Of a stretch of 64,000 bases of DNA, positions 1-6,785 are shown one piece after another. The position numbers were made by a program, and so were the translations under genes. Numbering within the stretch: position 1 is the first letter of the stretch; every line of letters starts with the position of its first letter. The notes below the pieces were generated by a model. The model was not told where the DNA came from and did not search any database. It saw only the letters and a program-made list of their open reading frames with translations. This stretch comes from Nocardiopsis quinghaiensis (GTDB lineage Bacteria; Actinomycetota; Actinomycetes; Streptosporangiales; Streptosporangiaceae). The DNA is taken from contig NZ_VWVU01000001.1 in NCBI RefSeq assembly GCF_008638365.1, positions 124,001 to 188,000 of the forward strand, in the 5' to 3' direction.

Positions 1-2
1 TG

Positions 3-212
3 GCCTGCCTGCGAATGAGGCCGGGGTCGGAGCCCCTGACGGCCGACGACCTGCGCCGGTTCTGCGAAGGGCGCCTGGCGCGGTTCAAGATCCCGAGGTA
101 CGTCAGGATCGTGGACGCCTACCCCATGACCGCCAGCGGGAAGGTCCGCAAGACGCGCCTCCGTGAGGAGGCCGTGGCACTCCTCGGGTTCGACGCCCAG
201 CTCGCGTCCTGA
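3..212 (+). CDS. Acyl-CoA/AMP ligase, C-terminal end only (cut by window edge)
   Basis: Only the last 69 or so codons are in the window; the frame is open to the left edge, so the real start lies outside. The piece holds the end of the C-terminal lid domain of an ANL-superfamily adenylating enzyme: a RFKIPRYVRIV-like hinge segment and the TASGKVRK segment with the conserved lysine that completes adenylation. By family this enzyme activates a carboxylic acid as acyl-AMP and usually passes it to CoA. It points rightward, toward the acyl-CoA dehydrogenase and SDR on the opposite strand, so it may supply an acyl-CoA to the same pathway (inference). Substrate cannot be read from this fragment. Confidence 0.75.
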   Translation, partial: ACLRMRPGSEPLTADDLRRFCEGRLARFKIPRYVRIVDAYPMTASGKVRKTRLREEAVALLGFDAQLAS

Positions 213-216
213 TCTC

Positions 217-251
217 GGCCCGTGGCCGGACCACCGACCCGGCCACGGGCC
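217..251 (+). terminator. Intrinsic terminator hairpin after the ligase gene
   Basis: A perfect 13-bp stem (217-229 with 239-251) around a 9-nt loop, starting 4 bases after the stop codon. No U-tract follows, which is usual for actinomycete terminators. Confidence 0.7.
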
Positions 252-561
252 CCGCCGTTTCCGGACGGTGGGGGCGGTCGCCCCGTGCTTCGGGACGTCG
301 AGTGACGAAGCACCGGGAGGAGGGCCGCCGCGGTGAGCCCCGTGGATGACAGCGCACGTGTCGGTTCCTCGTCCGCGCCTTCCCGTTTCGGCGCCGGCGT
401 CCACGTCTGCCCGGTCACCCGGGCCGGCGCCCGGCCGGATCCGGCGGAGCGGTACCGCGCGTCACCGGACCGTTGGCCCCGGCCGGTCGTGGCCGCGCAC
501 GCCCGGCTGCGTCCGTCCCGCCCGCTGGCCGAGGACCTGCGCCGCCGCTCCGGGGAGGGGC

Positions 562-594
562 CCCCGGGCCAGGGCGGTCGGCCCCGGCCCGGGG
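562..594 (-). terminator. Hairpin after the acyl-CoA dehydrogenase gene
   Basis: A 9-bp all-GC stem (562-570 with 586-594) and a GC-rich loop, about 40 bases beyond the stop codon of the minus-strand dehydrogenase. Probably ends that transcript. Confidence 0.45.
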
Positions 595-633
595 AACCGT
601 CGCCGGGTGCCCCGACACGGCGCTGGGGAGCTG

Positions 634-1788
634 TCAGGGCAGGCCCAGACGGTCGGCGATCACCATGCGCTGCACCTCGCTGGTGCCCTCACCGATCTCC
701 AGGATCTTGGCGTCCCGGTAGTGGCGGGCCACCGTCGAGTCGTCCATGTAGCCCTGTCCCCCCAGGACCTGGACGGCGTCCCTGGCGTTGTCCACGGCGG
801 CCTCCGAGGCGGTGAGCTTCGCGATGGCCGCTTCCTTGGAGAAGGGTTCTCGGCGCAGCATCCGAGCCACGGCGTAGTGGTAGGAGAGACGGGCGTTGTG
901 CGTCCTGGCCTCCATGTCGGCGATCCTGAAGCGCACCGCCTGGTGCTCCCCGATCCGAACCCCGAACGCCTCGCGCTCCCCGGCGTGGCGGACGGCCTCG
1001 TCGACACACCCCTGGGCCACGCCCACGCCCAAGGCGGCGAGTGTGATCCTGCTGCGGTCCAGGACGGCAAGGAACTGCGAGAGCCCGCGGCCCCGGACGC
1101 CCACGAGGTTCTCCCGCGGCACCCGGCACGACGAGAAGGAGAGCTCGTGGGTGTCCGAGGCGCGCCAACCCAGCTTCGTGTACGCGTCCGCGACAGTGAG
1201 CCCCGGCGTCTCCGAGGGAACGGCGATGGCGGAGATCTCGGGCCCTCCGTCCTCGCGCTCACCCGTCACGGCGGTCACGGTGACCAACCGCGTGATGTCC
1301 GTGCCGGAGTTGGTGATGAAGGACTTGGTACCGTCGACCACCCACGCCGTGCCGTCTTCTACCGCCGTGGTGCGGGGTGCGCCGGCGTCGGTCCCGCCGT
1401 GCGGTTCCGTGAGCCCGAAGGCGGCCAGGGCGTGCCCCGCGCAGAGTTCCGGCAGCCATCGCTCCTTCTGCCCGGGGTCGCCGAACATGGAGATGGGCAG
1501 CGCCCCGAGACTGACCGCCGCGGACAGCGTGGCCGCAACGGACGAGTCCACCCTGGCCAGTTCCTCGACGGCCAGGCAGAGCGAGAGGTAGTCTCCCCCG
1601 CCGCCCCCGTAGCGTTCGGGGAAGGGCAGCCCGAACAGACCCAGCTCTCCCATCGCACCGACCAGCGCGTAGGGGAACTCGGCGCGCCGGCTCAGCCCGG
1701 CCGCCACCGGGGCCACCTCCTCCCGGGCGAATTCGCCGACCCTGTCGCGCAGGGCCTCGTGTTCCTCTCCCCAGCCGTAGTAGCTCAC
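634..1788 (-). CDS. Acyl-CoA dehydrogenase
   Basis: A 384-residue FAD acyl-CoA dehydrogenase of normal length. The middle has the substrate/flavin segment GLTEPHGGTDAG, and the C-terminus has GGQGYMDDS followed by EIGEGTSEVQ, which places the catalytic base at Glu367 as in medium- and short-chain enzymes. The expected reaction is alpha,beta-desaturation of an acyl-CoA (or acyl carrier) thioester. The start is a GTG at 1788 with a GAGGGG ribosome site, 8 bases after the SDR stop, so the two genes share a transcript. With the SDR it could desaturate and then oxidise a side chain for the neighbouring cluster, but a catabolic role is equally possible. Confidence 0.85.
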   Translation of the reverse strand: MSYYGWGEEHEALRDRVGEFAREEVAPVAAGLSRRAEFPYALVGAMGELGLFGLPFPERYGGGGGDYLSLCLAVEELARVDSSVAATLSAAVSLGALPISMFGDPGQKERWLPELCAGHALAAFGLTEPHGGTDAGAPRTTAVEDGTAWVVDGTKSFITNSGTDITRLVTVTAVTGEREDGGPEISAIAVPSETPGLTVADAYTKLGWRASDTHELSFSSCRVPRENLVGVRGRGLSQFLAVLDRSRITLAALGVGVAQGCVDEAVRHAGEREAFGVRIGEHQAVRFRIADMEARTHNARLSYHYAVARMLRREPFSKEAAIAKLTASEAAVDNARDAVQVLGGQGYMDDSTVARHYRDAKILEIGEGTSEVQRMVIADRLGLP

Positions 1789-1796
1789 GTCGCCCC

Positions 1797-2549
1797 TCAG
1801 GCCGGGACCGAGGAGACGAGTCCGCCGTCCACGACGAGCTCCTGGCCGGTGACGTAGGCGGACCTGGGGGAGAGCAGGAAGGCCACGGCCTCGGCCACAT
1901 CAGCGGGGGCACCGACACGCCCCAGCGGAACCTGGCCGCGGAACAGCTCCCTCACCTGCTCGTTTCCGGTGACCGCCTCGAACATCTCCGTGTGGATGTG
2001 CCCCGGAGTGACCGTGTTGACGCGGATACCGCGTCCGGCCAGGTCGGGGGCCATGGAACGGGCGAGGTTGAGCACGGCGGCCTTGCTCGCCGCGTAGAGC
2101 GACCCCATCGCCATACCCCGGTGTACGAGCCAGGAGGCGTTGAGCACGATCGACGCCCCTTCGTTCAGCAGGGGCAGGGTCTGCTGGACCGTGAAGAAGG
2201 TGCCCTTGAAGTTGCTCCCGACGACCAGGTCGAAGTCCTTCTCGGTGGTCTCGGAGACGGGGGCGTTGAGTCCGATCCCCGCGTTGGCGAACACGCCGTC
2301 GAGCGTCCCCCAACGCTGCTGGACCCGTTCGGCCACACGCTCGACGTCGGGGACCCTGGACACGTCCCCGGGGACGGAGAGGACGCGCTCCCCGGCGTCG
2401 AGGCTCGCCTGGGCGGAAGCGAGCCGTTCGGCGTCGCGTCCGACGATGGCGACCCGCCCGCCTCCGTCGAGGATGTGGCGCGCGGTGGCCAGGCCGATGC
2501 CGCTGCCTCCGCCGGTGATGAGCACGGTCTTGTCGTGGAACTCACTCAT
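1797..2549 (-). CDS. Short-chain dehydrogenase/reductase (SDR)
   Basis: Classical 250-residue SDR. The Rossmann motif TGGGSGIG is at residues 12-19, NAG at 89-91, and the catalytic set is Asn113, Ser139, Tyr152 and Lys156 (YAASK). It should interconvert an alcohol and a ketone with NAD(P)H. The start chosen is the ATG at 2549, which has an AAGGA site just upstream; an in-frame ATG at 2570 would add seven unlikely residues. The gene lies downstream of a strong hairpin (2588-2619), so it and the acyl-CoA dehydrogenase after it may be expressed less than the NRPS-type genes upstream, or from a separate promoter. Substrate unknown. Confidence 0.85.
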   Translation of the reverse strand: MSEFHDKTVLITGGGSGIGLATARHILDGGGRVAIVGRDAERLASAQASLDAGERVLSVPGDVSRVPDVERVAERVQQRWGTLDGVFANAGIGLNAPVSETTEKDFDLVVGSNFKGTFFTVQQTLPLLNEGASIVLNASWLVHRGMAMGSLYAASKAAVLNLARSMAPDLAGRGIRVNTVTPGHIHTEMFEAVTGNEQVRELFRGQVPLGRVGAPADVAEAVAFLLSPRSAYVTGQELVVDGGLVSSVPA

Positions 2550-2587
2550 GGGTGATCCTTCCCTTCGCATGTGGGGTCGTGCCGGGA

Positions 2588-2619
2588 ACGGGGCGTCGTC
2601 CCGCGGGACGACGCCCCGT
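2588..2619 (-). terminator. Perfect 32-nt palindrome between oxygenase and SDR genes
   Basis: A 15-bp perfect stem (2588-2602 with 2605-2619) with only GC at the centre, sitting 2 bases after the stop codon of the minus-strand oxygenase gene. It would form a very stable hairpin and divides the minus-strand gene set into two expression blocks. Confidence 0.7.
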
Positions 2620-2621
2620 GG

Positions 2622-3455
2622 TCAGTCGCTGTCCAGGGCCAGGCGCGGGTCGTCCATCTCCAACCACCCGAGGCCCGGCGGACAGCGGTCGTATCCCAGG
2701 AGTCGCTGCACTTCCTCGGGCAGGTCGGCGGCGATCACGCGGGGAACGGCGAGGTACTGGTTCTCCTCCTGCCGGAGGTTGCCCAGGTCGAGGGCGATGG
2801 TCAGGCCGGTCCTGGGCTCTTCGGACGTGTTGCGTCCGCCGTTGTGGTAGACACCGCCCTCCCAGACGAGGGCTGAGCCCGCGCGCATCCGGGTGGGAAC
2901 GGACGCGGAGGCGTCGGGCGCCTGGTCGTCGTCCCAGAGGTGGCTGCCCGGAATCACCTGGGTGCCGCCGTTCTCCGCGGTGAAGTCGCTCATGGCGAGC
3001 ATCATCTGAAGGCGGCTCACAGGCCCGGGGTGCCTGCGCAGGTGCAGGGCGTCGTCGCGGTGCAGGGGCTGTTTGCCCTGGCCGGGGTCGATCTGGATCA
3101 CTTGGGTGCCGCTGATCTGGATACTGGGGGTCACATCCACCTGGGAGCGTCCGATCCACATCGGTACTGGGCGCTGCATCAGGGCCCTGGCCGCGCCGAG
3201 GTAGAGCGGCTGGGTCACCAGCGGCACGACGTGGCGGGTCCGGGCGAACAGGGAGGAGAGCCGTCGTGTGCGCGTGCCGTTGTACCAGTCACCGCAGTAG
3301 GGGGTGGAATCGAGCGGCGGGCCGAGGTCCGCCCAGAGAGCGGCGAGCGTCTCGGGATCGGCGAAGTCCTCCACGACCGCTCCGCCGTCCCTCTCCAGGG
3401 CGGCCACGAACGAGTCGAGGTCGGCGTCGGGCCGGAACCGGGTCAGTTCTTCCAT
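2622..3455 (-). CDS. Phytanoyl-CoA dioxygenase (PhyH)-family Fe(II)/2-oxoglutarate oxygenase
   Basis: 277 residues with the non-haem iron facial triad: His132 and Asp134 (HRDD) and distal His204 (YHNGG), with Arg215 placed to bind the 2-oxoglutarate carboxylate. Such enzymes hydroxylate unactivated C-H bonds and in natural-product clusters often act on amino acids tethered to a carrier protein; halogenating members replace the Asp, which is present here, so hydroxylation is expected. The gene begins 7 bases after the carrier-protein stop codon, so the two are probably made together, and the carrier-bound beta-tyrosine unit is an obvious candidate substrate (inference). Confidence 0.85.
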   Translation of the reverse strand: MEELTRFRPDADLDSFVAALERDGGAVVEDFADPETLAALWADLGPPLDSTPYCGDWYNGTRTRRLSSLFARTRHVVPLVTQPLYLGAARALMQRPVPMWIGRSQVDVTPSIQISGTQVIQIDPGQGKQPLHRDDALHLRRHPGPVSRLQMMLAMSDFTAENGGTQVIPGSHLWDDDQAPDASASVPTRMRAGSALVWEGGVYHNGGRNTSEEPRTGLTIALDLGNLRQEENQYLAVPRVIAADLPEEVQRLLGYDRCPPGLGWLEMDDPRLALDSD

Positions 3456-3462
3456 GCCCGCC

Positions 3463-3747
3463 TCACCGGTCCCCGCTCCCGGGGAGGCGGTCCGGGCCGC
3501 CCAGCCCCCGGGTCACGGTCCTGGTCAGGTCGGTGAGGTCGGGATCCTCCTCGAAGAGGTCCCCCACCTCCATCTCGACTCCGAGCTCCTCGGTGATCCT
3601 GGAGGTGAGCCGTACGGCCTTGATGGACTCGCCGCCGAGTTCGAAGAAGGAGGCGCCGGGCCGCTCGTGGTTCGTTCCTAGGACCTCGTGCCAGATGTCC
3701 GCCACCGCGCGCGACACGAAGGCGGGATCGTTTGTCCTGGTGTTCAT
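3463..3747 (-). CDS. Discrete peptidyl/acyl carrier protein
   Basis: A free-standing 94-residue carrier domain. The phosphopantetheine attachment motif FFELGGES puts the modified serine at Ser41, followed by the usual helix II (IKAVRLTSRI). The start is the ATG at 3747 with an AAGGA site 6 bases upstream; the open frame runs further but the extra residues are not carrier-like. It lies between the free condensation enzyme and the PhyH oxygenase. The neighbouring adenylation protein lacks a carrier domain of its own, so this protein most likely receives the activated amino acid, the role SgcC2 plays in C-1027 biosynthesis. Confidence 0.9.
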   Translation of the reverse strand: MNTRTNDPAFVSRAVADIWHEVLGTNHERPGASFFELGGESIKAVRLTSRITEELGVEMEVGDLFEEDPDLTDLTRTVTRGLGGPDRLPGSGDR

Positions 3748-3787
3748 CGCTTTTCCTTTCGGGACCGTCCGGCCGTGCCCCATGTGT

Positions 3788-5152
3788 TCAGGCGAGGGGC
3801 GAATCCAGGTGGAGGACGTCGGACAGTGCCTCACGGAACCCGGCGACCCTCTCCACCACCGAACGGGTGTCGAACAGATTGGTGTTGTAGCCGAAATTGC
3901 CGACCAGGTCGCCCTCAGCGGAGATCTCCAACTGGAGCATCGCCCCGTCGGGAATGTCCGCTCCGGAGCTCTGGGAGAGCGTCCTTCGCTGGATCTTGCG
4001 GTAGCTGAGCCCTTCCGTTCCCTCGACGTCGTCGGCGACGAACGCGGCCTGGAACACCTGGAAGGCGCAGGGAGCGGATCGGTCCCCCATCGAGGGGGAC
4101 ATGAGATCCGGTGCCTCGGCCACGACCTCGGGGAACGGGAGTTCGTGCGTGTAGGCCCCCAGACAGGACCGCCTGGTGCGCTTCAGGACATCGCGGTAGG
4201 TACGGCACCCTTCGATATCCGTGCGCAGGGGGACGAAGTTGAAGAACGCTCCCACCGTCTCGTGGAATTCGGCCTGGTTGCGTCCTGAGGCGAAGGTCGG
4301 CACGACGATGTCGGTGCTGCCCGTCTCACGGTGCAGGAGGACGTTGTAGGCGGTCAGGAGCACCATGAACGCCGAGCTTCGGGCGGACCGGGCCAGTTCG
4401 AGCACCCGCTCGGTGACGTCCGCGCCGATGGTGAAACGGTGCCAGGCCGTAGCCTTGGGCAGGACCGCCGAACGCGGGTGGTCGGTGGCCACCGCCAGGA
4501 GCCGGGCGTCGCGCAGGTTCTCCCTCCAGTACTCCCGCGCCCGTGTCAGGCGCTCCCCGGGCCGGTTGAGCTCCCACTCCAGGAAGTCCCGGTACTGCGT
4601 GGCCGGAAGCGGCCAGGTGCCTCCGGGGGCGAGTGCCCCGTAGAGGGCGGCCAGGTCGCGGATGAGGATCTGCATCGACCATTCGTCCGCGACCGTGTGG
4701 TGGACGACGAGGATCAGAACTGAGTCCTCGTCGTCGAACCTGCCCAGCACCGCTCGCAGCAGCGGGGGCGCGTCTATGCGCTGCGGCCGGCGCTCGGCCC
4801 ACGCGGTCAGCTCCTCGGCCCGGGGTCCGCGTTCCTCCGCGGAGCATCCGGACAGGTCCCGTACGGAGAGTTCGGGGGCACTGGGCTCGTGGACCACCTG
4901 GTATCCGCCCTCGGACCGCACGAGCGTGGTCCGTAGGGACTCGTGTCGCTCCACGAGGTGTTCCAGCGCGCCGGTGAGCCTTTCGGGGTCGATCGGACCG
5001 GTGAGTCGCCACGCGCACGCGATGTTGTAGGTCGGGCCGAACGGGCCCTCCTCCTCACCGCCGTCGAACATGGAGAGGAACTGCTGGTTCAGTGACAGCG
5101 GCAGGGTCCGGACCGGGCCGTCCGGTTGCTCCTGCGCGAGGGAAGCGGTCAT
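3788..5152 (-). CDS. Discrete condensation-domain enzyme
   Basis: A 454-residue stand-alone NRPS condensation enzyme, the length of one C domain. The catalytic motif is intact: HHTVAD at residues 151-156, with the general-base histidine His152 and structural Asp156 (DEW replaces the commoner DGxS). The gene starts with ATG behind a strong AGGAGG site, 31 bases after the aminomutase stop. In C-1027 a free C enzyme (SgcC5) joins the carrier-bound beta-tyrosine to a hydroxyl of the core; the same ester- or amide-forming role is inferred here. It shares its local C-motif context (TVAD) with the degenerate C domain of the adenylation protein, suggesting common origin. Confidence 0.9.
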   Translation of the reverse strand: MTASLAQEQPDGPVRTLPLSLNQQFLSMFDGGEEEGPFGPTYNIACAWRLTGPIDPERLTGALEHLVERHESLRTTLVRSEGGYQVVHEPSAPELSVRDLSGCSAEERGPRAEELTAWAERRPQRIDAPPLLRAVLGRFDDEDSVLILVVHHTVADEWSMQILIRDLAALYGALAPGGTWPLPATQYRDFLEWELNRPGERLTRAREYWRENLRDARLLAVATDHPRSAVLPKATAWHRFTIGADVTERVLELARSARSSAFMVLLTAYNVLLHRETGSTDIVVPTFASGRNQAEFHETVGAFFNFVPLRTDIEGCRTYRDVLKRTRRSCLGAYTHELPFPEVVAEAPDLMSPSMGDRSAPCAFQVFQAAFVADDVEGTEGLSYRKIQRRTLSQSSGADIPDGAMLQLEISAEGDLVGNFGYNTNLFDTRSVVERVAGFREALSDVLHLDSPLA

Positions 5153-5183
5153 GGTGATCCTCCTGAGGGGGAGCCGGGGTGGT

Positions 5184-6785
5184 TCATCGCAGGTCGGTCC
5201 CGCCGCGGCGGACCGCGTCGGCCAGCACGCCGCGGCGCAGGGAGTCGGCCACCAGCTCCAGGTCGTCCGACATGTAGCGGTCCTCGTCGAGCACGGGCAC
5301 GAGGGAACGGAGTGTTTCGTAGGCGGATCTGCCCGCTGGTCCGAGGCGGTCCGCGACCTGCGAGAGGTCCACCGCCTGGGCGGCGGCGAGGAGCTCCACC
5401 GCCAGGATCCGGTCGTTGTTGTCGAGCACGCGGCGTGCGTTGCGGGCCGCGATGAGACCCATGCTCACCACGTCCTGGTTGTCGCCGTTCGAGGGGATGC
5501 TCTGGGTGCTCGCGGGCGCGATGGTCCGGTTCTCCGCCACCAGGGCGGTCGCCGGATACTGTGCGCCGGCGAAACCGCTGCTGAGGCCCGGGTCCCCGGC
5601 GACGAGGAACTCCGGCAGCCCGTCGCTCAGATGGCGGTTGAGCAGGCGGTTGGTCCGGCGTTCGGAGAAGACGCCGAGCTGGGTCAGCGCGATCGTGGTG
5701 AAGTCCATCGCGAAGGCGACGGGCTGGCCGTGGAAGTTGGCGCCGTGGAAGATCTCCTCCCCCTCGAAGAACAGGGGGTTGTCGTTGGCCGAGTTCAGCT
5801 CCGTCTCGACCCGGTGGCGGGCCTCGCGCAGCGTGTCGCGCACCGCTCCCAGCACCTGGGGGATGGCGCGCAGCGTGTACGCCTTCTGCATGTACACGTC
5901 ACTGCGGCTGACCTCGTTCCCAGCCTGCTCCTGTGCCTGTTTCCGGAGATCGGAGTGGGACAGGGCGAGGCGGCTTCCCCCCAACAGCGCGCGCATGTTC
6001 GCGGCCGTGTCGATCTGGCCCCGGTGCGGGCGGGCTATCTCGTGCCCCTCGGCCGCGAAGGGGCCGGTGGAGGCGCGCAGAACCTCGATCACCAAGGCGG
6101 TGATGATCTCCGCCTGGCGGACCTGTTCCAGCGCCCGCCGCACGACGAGCCCTCCCAGACCCGTCATCGCGGACGTGCCGTTGATGAGGGCCAGGCCCTC
6201 CTTGAACCGCAGCGTGAGCGGTTCGACGCCCAGTTCCCGCAACAGGGGTCCGGTGGGCGTAGGCCGACCGTCCCGTAGGAGGTACCCCTCGCCGATAAGG
6301 GTGCTGGCGACGTGCGCCAGCGGAGCCAGGTCACCGCTGGCACCGAGGGACCCCATCTGCGGGACCGCTGGCACGAGGTCCTGGTTCAGGTAGAGGGCGA
6401 GGCGTTCGACGACCTCGGGCCGGACCGCGGAGTACCCCTTGGCGAGGGCGTTGAGGCGTGCCGCGACGATCGCCCTCGACTCCTCCGCGGAGAACAGCGG
6501 ACCCACCCCCGCGCTGTGGCTGCGCACCAGGTTGGTCTGGAGTTCGACCTCCTTGGAGGTGCCGACGAGCATGTAGATCATCTCGCCGTAACCCGTTGTC
6601 ACGCCGTACACCGGCACACCCGAGCGTACGGTCGCCTCGAACATCTTCCTGGTCTTGGCCACCTTCTCCAGCGTGTCGGAGTCCAGGGACGCGACGCCCT
6701 GCCCTCCTGCGATCCGTGCCAGGTCGGCCAACCCAAGGCTCTCCCCGTCGAAACGGACCGATCGTGTCGTCTCCGGCAGGGTCAT
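5184..6785 (-). CDS. MIO-type tyrosine 2,3-aminomutase (SgcC4-like)
   Basis: 533 residues of the ammonia-lyase/aminomutase superfamily. Ala149-Ser150-Gly151 in GSLGASGDLAPL forms the MIO electrophile, and Tyr60 (VYGVTTGYG) is the catalytic base. His90 in NLVRSHSAG aligns with the histidine that reads the tyrosine hydroxyl in the C-1027 aminomutase SgcC4 (His93), and many blocks (GYGEMIYM, IFHGANFHGQP, PSNGDNQDVVSM) match that enzyme as I recall it. The expected reaction is L-tyrosine to beta-tyrosine; a lyase activity or a modified tyrosine substrate cannot be excluded. The ATG at 6785 overlaps the stop of the C-A gene by 4 bases (ATGA), implying translational coupling. The frame is open further upstream, but that part is a shadow of the C-A gene. 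Confidence 0.92.
   Translation of the reverse strand: MTLPETTRSVRFDGESLGLADLARIAGGQGVASLDSDTLEKVAKTRKMFEATVRSGVPVYGVTTGYGEMIYMLVGTSKEVELQTNLVRSHSAGVGPLFSAEESRAIVAARLNALAKGYSAVRPEVVERLALYLNQDLVPAVPQMGSLGASGDLAPLAHVASTLIGEGYLLRDGRPTPTGPLLRELGVEPLTLRFKEGLALINGTSAMTGLGGLVVRRALEQVRQAEIITALVIEVLRASTGPFAAEGHEIARPHRGQIDTAANMRALLGGSRLALSHSDLRKQAQEQAGNEVSRSDVYMQKAYTLRAIPQVLGAVRDTLREARHRVETELNSANDNPLFFEGEEIFHGANFHGQPVAFAMDFTTIALTQLGVFSERRTNRLLNRHLSDGLPEFLVAGDPGLSSGFAGAQYPATALVAENRTIAPASTQSIPSNGDNQDVVSMGLIAARNARRVLDNNDRILAVELLAAAQAVDLSQVADRLGPAGRSAYETLRSLVPVLDEDRYMSDDLELVADSLRRGVLADAVRRGGTDLR

Larger units (their letters stand above)
213..633. other. Gene-free gap between convergent genes
   Basis: About 420 bases between the end of the ligase gene on the plus strand and the end of the acyl-CoA dehydrogenase gene on the minus strand. 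It contains two strong hairpins, listed separately, and no open frame with convincing protein features. The frames that cross it are extensions of antisense shadows of the dehydrogenase gene. Confidence 0.6.

Noticed and set aside
5184..6785. Histidine ammonia-lyase (hutH) of primary metabolism
   Set aside because: The TTGYGEMIYM and NLVRSHSAG blocks, the coupling to an adenylation gene and the absence of other hut genes favour tyrosine aminomutase.
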